64,000 nucleotides of DNA from positions 1 through 64,000 of the forward strand of contig CAWIWC010000018.1 of the NCBI GenBank assembly GCA_963839745.1, in the 5' to 3' direction. This document shows, in pieces, positions 10,545 to 18,521 of this stretch. Position 1 is the stretch's first letter, and each line of letters begins with the position of its first letter. Origin of the DNA: JAIBJN01 sp963839745. Its GTDB lineage: Bacteria > Actinomycetota > Thermoleophilia > Gaiellales > Gaiellaceae. The translations under genes and the position numbers were made by a program. The notes under the pieces are model-generated. The model was not told the origin of the DNA, searched no databases, and saw only the letters and a program-made list of their open reading frames with translations.

Positions 10545-11266
10545 GTGGACGACCTGCTCCTTGCCTGGTTCGGGCGGCACGGCCGCGACCTTCCCTGGCG
10601 CAGGACGCAGCGACCCGTACGCGATCCTCGTCTCGCGAGGTCATGCTCCAGCAGACGCAGGTCGAGCGGGTCATCCCACGCTATCTGGCCTGGCTCGAGC
10701 GCTGGCCGACCGTGGAGGCGCTGGCCGAGGCCGACGCCGGGCGGACGTGATTCGCGAGTGGCAGGGGCTCGGGTACAACCGGCGCGCGGTCAACCTCCAC
10801 CGAGCGGCCCGGCAGATCGCGGAGGCCGGCTGGCCCACCGACCTGACCGACCTGCCCGGGGTCGGCCGCTACACCGCGGACGCCGTCTCCGCGTTCGCGC
10901 TCGGCAAGCCGGTCGTCCCGGAGGACACGAACGTCCGCCGCGTGCAGGAGCGGACAGGTCATCGCTTCGGGCCTGCGTGCGGTCAGGCGCTCATGGACCT
11001 CGGCGCGACGGTCTGCCTCGCCCGCATCCCGCGCTGCGGCGTCTGCCCGCTCGCGGAGGCTTGCCCTTCGCGGGGCCGGCGCTACGAGCCGCTGCGGAAG
11101 CAGGGGCCGTTCGAGGGCTCGTTCCGCCAGCGCCGCGCGCGGGTCCTGCGCGCAGTTGCCGAGAGCCCACGCGCCGTCGCCGGAGCTCGACTCCGACGCC
11201 GTTGCGCCGCTCGAACGCGACGGGCTCGTCGCGGTGGTCGAGGGCTCGGTCCGGCTCCCGGCCTAG
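10545..11266 (+). pseudogene. mutY: A/G-specific adenine glycosylase MutY, four frameshifts
   Basis: MutY removes adenine mispaired with 8-oxoguanine. All core pieces are present but in different frames: WFGRHGRDLPWRRT, then DPYAILVS, EVMLQQTQVERV (catalytic Glu region), LPGVGRYTADAV helix-hairpin-helix, VPEDTNVRRV (catalytic Asp region) and the iron-sulfur loop C-x6-C-x2-C-x5-C in CLARIPRCGVCPLAEAC. The frame changes near 10608, 10635, 10740 and 11178, after which ELDSDAVAPLERDGLVAVVEG leads to a TAG at 11264. The repaired protein would be about 240 residues, lacking the usual C-terminal 8-oxoG-recognition domain. Either a decayed gene or a patch of sequencing error. The 3' end overlaps ispF by four bases, convergent. 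Confidence 0.75.
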
Positions 11267-11745
11267 GCGCGCCGAAGCAGCGCGACCGCCTGGGCCGCCA
11301 GGCCCTCGCCGCGGCCGGTGAACCCGAGGCCGTCCGTCGTCGTCGCGCGCACCGTGACCTGCCCCGCCTCGACCCCCAGCGCGCCGGCGAGGCGCTGCTC
11401 CATCTCGGCGCGAAGCGGGGCGATACGCGGGCGCTCACCGATCAGGACGCAGTCGGCGTTGACGAGCTCGAAGCCCGCCTCGCGCACCGCAGCGATCGCA
11501 CGCTCGAGGAAGAGGAGCGAGGACGCGCCCTCCCACTCGGCCTCGTCGGAGGGGAAGAAGCTGCCGATGTCGCCGAGCGCCGCCGCGCCGAGCACGGCGT
11601 CGACGAGGGCGTGCGCGACGACGTCGCCGTCGGAGTGGCCCGCCAACCCGGCCTCGTCCGGAATCTCGACCCCTCCAACGACGAGCGCGGCGCCGTCGGA
11701 GAAGGCGTGGGCGTCGACGCCGATCCCGACCCGAAGGTCGCTCAT
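11263..11745 (-). CDS. ispF: 2-C-methyl-D-erythritol 2,4-cyclodiphosphate synthase
   Basis: Fifth enzyme of the MEP isoprenoid pathway; forms the cyclic diphosphate and releases CMP. The 160-residue length is typical. IGVDAHAF near residue 7 and LAGHSDGDVVAHALVDAVLGA supply the metal-binding Asp and His residues, ALGDIGSFFP the cyclase loop, and ATTTDGLGFTGRGEG the C-terminal signature. The ATG at 11745 overlaps the stop of the upstream PHP gene as ATGA, so translation is probably coupled. IspD lies one gene upstream; ispD and ispF are adjacent or fused in many bacteria, here with a PHP phosphoesterase between them. Confidence 0.95.
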   Translation of the reverse strand: MSDLRVGIGVDAHAFSDGAALVVGGVEIPDEAGLAGHSDGDVVAHALVDAVLGAAALGDIGSFFPSDEAEWEGASSLLFLERAIAAVREAGFELVNADCVLIGERPRIAPLRAEMEQRLAGALGVEAGQVTVRATTTDGLGFTGRGEGLAAQAVALLRRA

Positions 11746-12569
11746 CCGAGCGGCTCCTGGCGCGATGCCCGCCCCTCGAAGACGGTGACCGTCTCGTAGC
11801 CCGCGGCACGGAGGTGGTCGAGGCCGGCGTCGAAGTCGCGGCCGACGTCCTGCGCGACGTGCGCGTCCGAGGCGAGCGTCGCGCCGACACCGCGCTCGCG
11901 GCACCGGGCGAGGAAGGCCGCGTCGGGATAGAGCTCGCCGACCGGCTTCCGCAGCCCCGCGGTGGATACCTCGACGGCGACCTCCGCCCGTGCGATGGCC
12001 GCCGCCGCGCGCTCGTGGCACTGGTCGACGGCCGCGGCCGCGGGACGCCGCCCGAAGATCTTCACGAGGTCGGGATGGGCGAGGACGTCTGCGAGGCCGC
12101 TCCCGGCGAGGTCGCCAAGAGCTTCGAAGTAGCGCCGCCAGATGTCCTCGACGGACATGGCATCCCAGAGGCCCGGCTCCATGTCGACAGCCTCTCCGTC
12201 GATCAGATGGACGGACCCGAGGAGGTAGTCCCACGGGTAGGGCGCGAGGATCTCGGCGAGCTCGCCGTCGCGGCCGGGGAGCCACTCGAGCTCGAGCCCG
12301 AGCTTGACCCGGAGCCCGCGCTCCTTGGCGGCGACGATCGCGCCGCAGTAGTCGTCCAGGTCGTGCGCGACCCGCGAGCGGTGATACGGGTGCCCGAGCA
12401 GAGCCTCGGTCTGGCGGAAGTAGTACATGTGCTCGGTGAACCCGATCTCGTCCACACCTCGCGCGCGGGCCTGGTCGACGAAGCGCTCGACGGCGTCGAC
12501 CGTCAGCTCGACGGGCCCCTCGCGGCCGTTCGCCGGCCCGCGCAGGTGCATGTGGTAGTCGACGATCAC
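11742..12569 (-). CDS. PHP-domain phosphoesterase, histidinol-phosphatase-like
   Basis: 275 residues of the PHP metal-dependent hydrolase superfamily. VDYHMHLRG at residues 3-11 is metal motif I, GFTEHMYYF motif II, ADVLAHPDLVKIFG and TLASDAHVAQDVG the later His/Asp metal ligands. HisJ-type histidinol phosphatase is the closest family known to me, but no other histidine genes are near. The gene sits between ispD and ispF with four-base overlaps at both ends (GTGA/ATGA type), so it is expressed with the MEP pathway enzymes. A role on a phosphorylated side product there is possible but only inference. Confidence 0.8.
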   Translation of the reverse strand: MIVDYHMHLRGPANGREGPVELTVDAVERFVDQARARGVDEIGFTEHMYYFRQTEALLGHPYHRSRVAHDLDDYCGAIVAAKERGLRVKLGLELEWLPGRDGELAEILAPYPWDYLLGSVHLIDGEAVDMEPGLWDAMSVEDIWRRYFEALGDLAGSGLADVLAHPDLVKIFGRRPAAAAVDQCHERAAAAIARAEVAVEVSTAGLRKPVGELYPDAAFLARCRERGVGATLASDAHVAQDVGRDFDAGLDHLRAAGYETVTVFEGRASRQEPLG

Positions 12570-13252
12570 GCCTCGACCCTCAGCAGCGCCTCGGCGAGCT
12601 CGAGGTCGGCAGGTGTCGTCACCTTCAGCAGCCGCGGATCTCCTTCGACGATCCGCACCCTGCCGCCGGCGGCCTCAACGAGCCCTGCGCAGTCCGTCGC
12701 CTCGCCTCCGTGGGCGTGCGCACGGCGCAACGCGCCGGCCATGAAAGCCTGCGGCGTCTGAACGGCGACGAGGCCGGTGCGATCGACCGTCTCGGTGACC
12801 GCGTCGCCGTCCGCACGCTTGACGGTGTCCGCGATCCGCAGGCCCGGTGCGACCGCGTCCCAGCCCTCCTCCAGCCCGGTGACAACCCGCTCGACGACCT
12901 CCTCGGAGAGGATCGGGCGCGCGGCGTCGTGGACGAGCACGATCGCGGCCTCCTCGGGGACGTCCTCGAGGCCTGCACGCACCGACTCGGCCCGCGTGGA
13001 ACCCCCGGTGACCGCGGAGCGCACCTTGTCGGCGGCGATCTCCTCCGCGACGAGAATGCTCGGCTCCTCCCACTCCGGCGGCGCAACGATGACGATCGAC
13101 TCGACCCACTCCGAGCGGTCGAGGCGCTCGAGGCTCTCGGCGAGCAGCGGCCGATCGCCGAGCTTGGCGAACGCCTTGGGCCGGTCGCCGCCGAACCGCT
13201 CACCTCGCCCGGCGGCCACGAGCACGGCCCAGACGCCGGTCTCCGCGCTCAC
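12566..13252 (-). CDS. ispD: 2-C-methyl-D-erythritol 4-phosphate cytidylyltransferase
   Basis: Third enzyme of the MEP isoprenoid pathway; transfers CMP from CTP to methylerythritol phosphate. 228 residues, normal. AVLVAAGRGERFGGDRPKAF is the nucleotide-binding loop, VLVHDAARPILSEE contains the conserved HDAARP, and QTPQAFMAG and TDCAGLVEAAGGRVRIVEG complete the signature. The GTG at 13252 overlaps the stop of the upstream lipoprotein gene (GTGA), and the stop overlaps the PHP gene start. A four-gene chain lipoprotein-ispD-PHP-ispF is thus tightly coupled. CarD lies further upstream, as is common near ispD in actinobacteria (from memory). Confidence 0.95.
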   Translation of the reverse strand: MSAETGVWAVLVAAGRGERFGGDRPKAFAKLGDRPLLAESLERLDRSEWVESIVIVAPPEWEEPSILVAEEIAADKVRSAVTGGSTRAESVRAGLEDVPEEAAIVLVHDAARPILSEEVVERVVTGLEEGWDAVAPGLRIADTVKRADGDAVTETVDRTGLVAVQTPQAFMAGALRRAHAHGGEATDCAGLVEAAGGRVRIVEGDPRLLKVTTPADLELAEALLRVEA

Positions 13253-14136
13253 TGGAGCACGACGAGCTCGCCGTTCTCCTCGACGAAGATCTCGGGGCTG
13301 AGCGGGTCCTCGGACATCTGGAAGTCACGCTGCAGCTTGAGCCGGAACGGCCGCTCGATTCCAGCGCGCCGCAGGACGTTGAGCGGGAGGGCGACGTAGA
13401 TGTGCTCTTCGGGCACGGCGTAGGCGACCGGCTCGTCGTTTCCGTACTCCGCGCGGATCTGCCGCCGGAGCTCGGGGACGATCATACGCGTGGCGTCGTA
13501 GCCGTCGCCCGACGCCCAGCCGCAGAGCTCCTGACCCCCCGATCCGGACGGCTCGCACAGGAGCGCCTCCTCCTCGTTCGTCTGGCGCAGGAGGTTGTCG
13601 AGCGCGATCTCGTCGATCTCCTCGACCGTGGTACCCCAGCGCTCGACGTCCTCGGGCGTGACGATCGTGAACCCGTCATCGGAGTCGACGGCGTAGACCG
13701 TCGCCAGGTTCGCCGGCTGCTCGGTCTCGGCGGCCTCGAAGCCGAACCTGCGGATCTGGAAGCGCGCCTTGAGGAGCGGCATGAGGTCTTCGCGCGCCTC
13801 CTCGAAGGACAGCTCACCGATGCCGGTCTCGGCGCGCTCCTGCGTGTCCGCGACCACCTCGTCGACGATCGCGTCCCGCGAGCCGGGATCGTCCTCGAGC
13901 CGCTCGAAGGCCTCGTGCAGGTCGACCTCCACGCGGTTCGGGCCCTGCTGCGCGGTCAGCTCGAGGTCGGTTGCGGGCTCGATGTCGAAGCCAGCGCGAA
14001 CGAGCTCCCCGCGGACGATCTCGGTGAAGGCGGACGGAACCGCGGCCTGGGCGTCCTCGTCGGCGCCGTCGTCGCCGGAGCAGCCGGCGGCCAGTGCGAC
14101 GGCGAGGCAGGCTACGACCAGGGCACGCATGAGCAT
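13249..14136 (-). CDS. Secreted lipoprotein, DUF1444-like
   Basis: 295 residues. The N-terminus is a lipoprotein signal: MLMRALVVACLAVALAAGC with lipobox LAAGC at about residue 19, followed by an acidic linker. The rest is a soluble domain containing TEIVRGELVRAGF, ELTAQQGPNRVEVDLHEAFERL and PVAYAVPEEHIYVALPLNVL, which reminds me of DUF1444 proteins, though I am not certain. Two cysteines (LLCEPS, ELCGWA) could pair outside the membrane. Its stop overlaps the ispD start by four bases. Function unknown; presence at the head of the ispD operon may reflect transcription only. Confidence 0.75.
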   Translation of the reverse strand: MLMRALVVACLAVALAAGCSGDDGADEDAQAAVPSAFTEIVRGELVRAGFDIEPATDLELTAQQGPNRVEVDLHEAFERLEDDPGSRDAIVDEVVADTQERAETGIGELSFEEAREDLMPLLKARFQIRRFGFEAAETEQPANLATVYAVDSDDGFTIVTPEDVERWGTTVEEIDEIALDNLLRQTNEEEALLCEPSGSGGQELCGWASGDGYDATRMIVPELRRQIRAEYGNDEPVAYAVPEEHIYVALPLNVLRRAGIERPFRLKLQRDFQMSEDPLSPEIFVEENGELVVLQ

Positions 14137-14178
14137 CCGGAAAGGATGCCTACGGCCGTGGCGGTGCGGCGCAGCTAG

Positions 14179-14676
14179 CTAGGAGGGGACCTTCGCAACC
14201 GAGTCCAGCTCCTCGTCGAGCCAGACTGCGGCCTCGTCCTCGTCCATGGCCTTCGCGTACATGAGCTCGGAGGCGAGGATCTTCTTCGCCTTCACGAACA
14301 TCTGCTTCTCGCCCGTGGACAGGCCCTTCTCCTGGTCGCGCAGAGAGAGGTTCCGCACGACCTCCGCGAGCTCGAAGATGTCCCCCGTCTTCATCTTGTC
14401 GCGGTTGTACTTGAACCGCCGGTTCCAGTTCTTCGGCATCTTCGTCCCGTTGCCGTGGAGCACCTTGACGACGCGCTCGACCATTTCCTCATCGATCACC
14501 TTGCGCAGCCCCACGCGGTCGGCGTTCTCGGTCGGGACATTGACCGTCATGTCGTTGTGGAGGATCTTGATGGTCAGGTACTCGCGTTCCTGGCCAAGAA
14601 TCGTCCTCGTCTCCTTCTTCACCACTGTTCCAGCGCCGTGGTGGGGATAGACGACTTTATCGCCGACTTTGTACAA
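14179..14676 (-). CDS. carD: CarD-family transcriptional regulator
   Basis: Binds the RNA polymerase beta subunit and stabilises open promoter complexes, notably at rRNA promoters. The TTG at 14676 has an excellent GGAGG site five bases upstream and gives 165 residues, the family norm. LYKVGDKVVYPHHGAGTVV is the Tudor-like RNA polymerase interaction domain, and the basic helical DNA-binding half follows (WNRRFKYNRDKMKTGDIFELAEVVRNL). A much longer frame upstream exists but has no family similarity. It lies downstream of disA with a 169-base gap that carries its own promoter-like sequence. Confidence 0.93.
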   Translation of the reverse strand: MYKVGDKVVYPHHGAGTVVKKETRTILGQEREYLTIKILHNDMTVNVPTENADRVGLRKVIDEEMVERVVKVLHGNGTKMPKNWNRRFKYNRDKMKTGDIFELAEVVRNLSLRDQEKGLSTGEKQMFVKAKKILASELMYAKAMDEDEAAVWLDEELDSVAKVPS

Positions 14677-14750
14677 CCTTTCCTCCTCTTGGAACGCGGG
14701 CGCAGCAAAAGGCGCCCGAGACGCCTGCGGAACACCTGCGGAACCTAGCC

Positions 14751-14800
14751 ATTGTACCGAAAACCCGCTTGAAAAGCGAACTTTTGAGGCTTTTCGGGCG
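14751..14800 (-). promoter_or_regulatory. Possible carD promoter and upstream inverted repeat
   Basis: In the disA-carD gap the minus strand has TACAAT at 14756-14751, a good -10 hexamer, but no clear TTGACA 16-18 bases further up. Just upstream is GAAAAGC at 14771-14777 paired with GCTTTTC at 14789-14795, an A/T-rich 7-bp inverted repeat that stands out in this GC-rich DNA. It may be an operator or the 3' hairpin of disA. Confidence 0.3.
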
Positions 14801-14845
14801 CTGACCCCGGTTCGGTGAAGGCGGCTGAGGCCGTTCGCGCCCGCG

Positions 14846-15931
14846 CTAGAGCTGGAGGTAGCGATCGACGAGATTGTGCTCCTGGAGACGCCGCAGCCCC
14901 TCGCGGATCTCCCGGGCGCGCACCGACCCCACCCCATCCACCGCTTCGAGCTCCCGGTGGCTCGCCCGCACGACCGCGTCGAGGCTCCCGAAGTCCCGCA
15001 CGACGTGACGGATGACGGAATCCGGAAGGCGCGGGACGCGCGAGAGCACGCGGTAGCCGCGCGGCTGCACGCTGAGGTCGAGCGGGTTCGTGTCGCGCCC
15101 GTAGCCGAGCAGCTCGGCGAGCTCCTCGAACTCGTGCAGGTGCGCGTAGTCGATCTGTGAGAGGCGCTCGAGCACGGTCGAGGACGCGGCCGGGTCGCCC
15201 GAGCGCTCGTAGTCGTAGACGACCGCCGCCTTCTCGCGCGGGACGTCCTCCATGAGCTCGTCGAGCTGCATGCGGATCAGCCGACCCTCCTCGCCCAGCT
15301 CCACGCAGTTGCGCTCGATCTCCTCCGCCATCCGGGTCGTCATCTCCCCGCGCTGCAGCACCACGAGCACGTCGTCGAGGACGACGGCGCTCTGGAACTC
15401 GAGCGCCGTCAGCCGGGTCAGCCCCTGGTCGAGACGCGTCCGGTAGGTCTCGAGCGTGCCCAGCGCCTGGTTCGTGCGCGCGAGGGTGTCCGAGATCTCG
15501 CCGAGCTGGTAGCGCAGGTCGCCGACGAAGACCGTGACCGTCTCGCGCTGCTGCGAGATCGAGACGACGAGCGCGTCGGTCTGCTTCGCCACGCGCTCGG
15601 CCGTCCGGTGCCGCGTCCCGGTCTCGCTCGTCGCGATCGACGCGTCGGGCATGAGCTGCACGTTCGCGTACACGAGCTTCTGGAGGTCGCTCGAGATCAC
15701 GATCGCGCCGTCCATCTTCGCCAGCTCGTAGAGCTGCTGGGACGTCAGCGGGAGGTCGAGCCGCATCCCTCCGGAGAAGAGGAAGGCGAGGTCATTGGGA
15801 TCCCCGATGACGAGGAGGGCGCCGTGCTCGGCGCGGATGATGTCGTCGATCCCCGAGCGAAGGGGCGTTCCGGGCGCCACCTGCTTGAGCGCCGAGAGGA
15901 GGGTCTTATCCTTCCGAGGATCCGCTCGCAT
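14846..15931 (-). CDS. disA: Diadenylate cyclase DisA
   Basis: DNA-integrity scanning protein that makes cyclic di-AMP from two ATP and pauses at branched DNA. 361 residues as expected. The DAC domain has DGA at residues 74-76 and RHR within GTRHRTAER at 105-113, both catalytic. A helical linker follows, and the C-terminal helix-hairpin-helix (LEAVDGVGSVRAREIREGL) binds DNA. Its first 26 bases overlap the 3' end of radA on the same strand, a pairing well known for these two genes. C-di-AMP output may connect DNA repair to envelope control in this organism (inference). Confidence 0.95.
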   Translation of the reverse strand: MRADPRKDKTLLSALKQVAPGTPLRSGIDDIIRAEHGALLVIGDPNDLAFLFSGGMRLDLPLTSQQLYELAKMDGAIVISSDLQKLVYANVQLMPDASIATSETGTRHRTAERVAKQTDALVVSISQQRETVTVFVGDLRYQLGEISDTLARTNQALGTLETYRTRLDQGLTRLTALEFQSAVVLDDVLVVLQRGEMTTRMAEEIERNCVELGEEGRLIRMQLDELMEDVPREKAAVVYDYERSGDPAASSTVLERLSQIDYAHLHEFEELAELLGYGRDTNPLDLSVQPRGYRVLSRVPRLPDSVIRHVVRDFGSLDAVVRASHRELEAVDGVGSVRAREIREGLRRLQEHNLVDRYLQL

Positions 15932-17267
15932 CGAGCCCCGCCGTGATCGCCTGTCGCAGCGTGGCCGCTGCTGTCAGGCGCATTCTGCCACGGGACTCCG
16001 TGCCTTCCGGCACGAGAACCTCCGAGAAGCCCAGCTTCGCGCACTCGGCGAGGCGCCGCTCCGCCTGACTGACAGGGCGAACGCGCCCCGTCAGCCCGAT
16101 CTCCCCGAAACAGGCCGTTCCGGGCTTGACAGGCGCCCCGCGGGCGGCCGAGGCGATGGCGAGCGCGACGCCCAGGTCGGCCCCCGGCTCGTCGACGCGC
16201 ACACCGCCCGCGACGTTGACGAAGACGTCAGCCTGGCCGAGGGCGACGCCGGCGTGGCGCCCGAGGACGGCCACGATCATGGAGAGGCGCTTGGGGTCGA
16301 CGCCCGTGCCGACGCGGCGCGGCATCGCCAGGTCGGTCGGCGAGACGAGCGCCTGGATCTCCAGGAGAAGCGGGCGGGTGCCCTCGATCGTGCAGACGAC
16401 CGCCGAGCCCGGCTGCTCGTCGTCGGGACGACCGAACAGCTCCGACGGGTCCTCGACGGCGACGAGGCCCTCTGAGGTCATCTCGAAGACGCCGAGCTCG
16501 TTCGTCGAGCCGAAGCGATTCTTGACCGCCCGCAGGACGCGGTGCGAGCGGTAGCGGTCGCCCTCGAAGTGCAGGACGCAGTCCACGAGGTGCTCGAGCA
16601 CGCGCGGGCCCGCAACGGCGCCTTCCTTGGTGACGTGGCCGACGAGGAAGGTGGCGATGCCCTGCTCCTTGGAGACGCGCAGGAAGCGTCCGGCCGCCTC
16701 GCGCACCTGGCCCACCGAGCCGGGCGCCGAGCCGAGCTCGGGGGCGTAGAGCGTCTGCACGGAGTCGACCACGCAGACCTCGGGCCGCTCTCGCTCGAGC
16801 GTCGCGCAGACCTCGTCGAGGTTCGTCTCCGCGAGGATGTGCACGTCGCCCGCGCCGCCGAGGCGGTCGGCGCGCAGCTTCACCTGGGCCGAGGACTCCT
16901 CGCCCGTGACGAGCACGACCTTCCGCTCCCGCGAGAGCGAGCGCAGCGCCATGAGCAGGAGGGTCGACTTGCCGATACCGGGATCGCCCGAGACGAGGAC
17001 GAGCGAGGCCGGCACGAGCCCGCCGCCCAGCACGCGGTCGAGCTCCGGTACGCCGGTCGGAATGCGCTCGGCGTCGGCGGTCTCGACCTCGACCAGGCGC
17101 AGGAGCGGCTTGCCCTGGGCAGTGGCGCCGCGCACCCCGGGGGCGGCCGAGAGGGCGCGCTCTTCCACGAAGGTCCCCCAGCCGTCGCAGGCGGGGCACC
17201 GCCCGAGCCACTTGCCCGTCGTGTACCCGCACTCCGAGCACGCGTGCTGAACGGCTGCCTTCGCCAT
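15906..17267 (-). CDS. radA: DNA repair protein RadA (Sms)
   Basis: RecA-like ATPase that promotes branch migration in homologous recombination. 453 residues. A four-cysteine zinc finger is at C10-x2-C13 and C24-x2-C27, Walker A GDPGIGKST at 94-102, the RadA-specific KNRFGSTNELG motif near residue 250, and a Lon-like C-terminal domain from about 290 (VFVNVAGGVRVDEPGADLGVALAI). The ATG at 17267 is followed directly by the zinc finger, supporting this start. It is divergent from the TTG-started membrane protein at 17406 and overlaps disA downstream. Confidence 0.96.
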   Translation of the reverse strand: MAKAAVQHACSECGYTTGKWLGRCPACDGWGTFVEERALSAAPGVRGATAQGKPLLRLVEVETADAERIPTGVPELDRVLGGGLVPASLVLVSGDPGIGKSTLLLMALRSLSRERKVVLVTGEESSAQVKLRADRLGGAGDVHILAETNLDEVCATLERERPEVCVVDSVQTLYAPELGSAPGSVGQVREAAGRFLRVSKEQGIATFLVGHVTKEGAVAGPRVLEHLVDCVLHFEGDRYRSHRVLRAVKNRFGSTNELGVFEMTSEGLVAVEDPSELFGRPDDEQPGSAVVCTIEGTRPLLLEIQALVSPTDLAMPRRVGTGVDPKRLSMIVAVLGRHAGVALGQADVFVNVAGGVRVDEPGADLGVALAIASAARGAPVKPGTACFGEIGLTGRVRPVSQAERRLAECAKLGFSEVLVPEGTESRGRMRLTAAATLRQAITAGLDASGSSEG

Positions 17268-17405
17268 GGGCGAACCAGTCTATGGAGGCGGTCCGACGCC
17301 GAAGCGCGCGGTTTCGTGCCTGGACCGTGCCGAGATGCGCGAGGCAGGACTCGGCTGTCACCGGCGGAACACCGCTCCACATCATTTCTAGAAGGAGGCC
17401 GAGCC

Positions 17406-18083
17406 TTGGAAAGGTTCAACGCGCTCTCGCGCGGCAGTCAGATCATGTTCGTGGCCGGGCTGCTGCTGCTGGTCGACACATTCCTCCCCTGGCAGGACTT
17501 CGACATCGAGGTCGAGGAGGGCTTGACGATCGACACCGGTTTCAGCTGGAACGCGTGGCACGGCTTCTGGGGCATCCTGCTCGGACTCCTCACCGTCGCG
17601 CTCGTTGCGTGGCTCGTCGCGCGCCTTGCGGGCGTCGACCTTCGACTGCCCGTCTCGGACGCCATGCTCGGAGCGGTGATCGCAGGGGCCATCCTGGTCT
17701 TCGCGTTCATCAAGGTTCTGGACGACGACTACACGGCCTTCTGGGCTTACATCGGGCTCGTGCTGGCCGCCATCGTCGCGATCGGGGCGTGGATGAACGT
17801 ACAGGAGGCGGGCGGCGTCGACTCGCTCAGAAGCGAGGCCTCCGGCATGAAGGACGCCGCCATGACGAGCACGGCCGGGACCGCCGCGACCACGCCGGAC
17901 CCCGAGCCGCCGCCTGCGGGGCCCGAGCCGACACCGCCGCCGGCGCCCGACCCGACTCCGCCTCCGCCGGCGCCGGACCCGACGCCTCCTCCCCCCGCGC
18001 CGTCACCCGAGCCGCCTCCCCCGGCTCCCGCACCGGAGCCTCCGACACCTCCGCCTGACGCTCCGGACGAGCGGACGAGCTAG
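17406..18083 (+). CDS. Four-helix membrane protein with proline-rich cytoplasmic or surface tail
   Basis: 225 residues, family unknown. TTG start at 17406 follows AAGGAGG (17392-17398) at seven bases. Four hydrophobic helices occupy about residues 12-145 (IMFVAGLLLLVDTFLP; FWGILLGLLTVALVAWLVA; AVIAGAILVFAFIKVL; YIGLVLAAIVAIGAWM). From about residue 165 the chain becomes a low-complexity tail of Pro, Ala, Asp and Glu with repeats of PDPTPPPPA. The tail may cross or contact the cell wall, or bind SH3-like domains. A strong hairpin terminator follows four bases after the stop. Confidence 0.75.
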   Translation: MERFNALSRGSQIMFVAGLLLLVDTFLPWQDFDIEVEEGLTIDTGFSWNAWHGFWGILLGLLTVALVAWLVARLAGVDLRLPVSDAMLGAVIAGAILVFAFIKVLDDDYTAFWAYIGLVLAAIVAIGAWMNVQEAGGVDSLRSEASGMKDAAMTSTAGTAATTPDPEPPPAGPEPTPPPAPDPTPPPPAPDPTPPPPAPSPEPPPPAPAPEPPTPPPDAPDERTS

Positions 18084-18086
18084 CCC

Positions 18087-18112
18087 GAAGGCGGCCCGCA
18101 AGGGCCGCCTTC
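18087..18112. terminator. Bidirectional hairpin terminator
   Basis: Perfect 11-bp stem, GAAGGCGGCCC and GGGCCGCCTTC, closed by a GCAA (GNRA) tetraloop. It sits between two convergent genes (stops at 18083 and 18114). The U-tract is weak on both sides, as is usual at high GC. Confidence 0.75.
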
Positions 18113-18113
18113 T

Positions 18114-18503
18114 CTATTCCCGGCGAAAGACCTCGTCGACGGGGACGCCGTAGCCGGTCGCGAGCGCGTTGGTCTGGTTCGCCATGCCGACGACGGCCAG
18201 CAGCTCGGCGAGCTGCTCCTCGGTCATGCCCTTCTTGCGGGCCGAGGCGGAGTGCGACGCGATGCAGTACTCGCAGCCGTTCGTGACCGACACGGCCACG
18301 TAGAGGAGCTCCTTCGTGAGCGGGTCGAGCGCGCCCGGCGCCATGACCTCCTTCGCGGACTCCCAGGTGCGCTTCAGCGAGGCCGGGTCGACCGCGAGCG
18401 CCTTCCAGAAGTTGTTGACCCAGTCGACCTGACGGGTCTCCATGATGTCGTCGTAGATCGCCCGGACCTCGGGCGAGGCGTCCTCGTACTCGATCAGCGG
18501 CAT
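18114..18503 (-). CDS. AhpD-like carboxymuconolactone decarboxylase family protein
   Basis: 129-residue all-helical protein of the AhpD/CMD fold. The redox motif is NGCEYCIASHSASARKKG near residues 76-93: a CxxC pair with the following His that in AhpD relays electrons for alkyl hydroperoxide reduction. No AhpC gene is nearby, so the partner is unknown; proteins of this length with CxxC are often general peroxidase-type enzymes. The gap to the clpC stop upstream is 18 bases, same strand, so it is probably transcribed with clpC and fits a stress-response unit. Confidence 0.88.
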   Translation of the reverse strand: MPLIEYEDASPEVRAIYDDIMETRQVDWVNNFWKALAVDPASLKRTWESAKEVMAPGALDPLTKELLYVAVSVTNGCEYCIASHSASARKKGMTEEQLAELLAVVGMANQTNALATGYGVPVDEVFRRE

Positions 18504-18521
18504 ACCGCGCGCCGCTGCGGG

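Noticed and set aside
11742..12569. Naming the PHP protein hisJ/hisK outright
   Set aside because: Fold motifs fit, but no histidine genes are near and PHP proteins are diverse, so a symbol would overstate the evidence.
14677..14937. N-terminal extension of CarD by 87 codons
   Set aside because: CarD proteins start at the LYKVGDKVVYP segment, and the TTG at 14676 has a near-perfect ribosome site.
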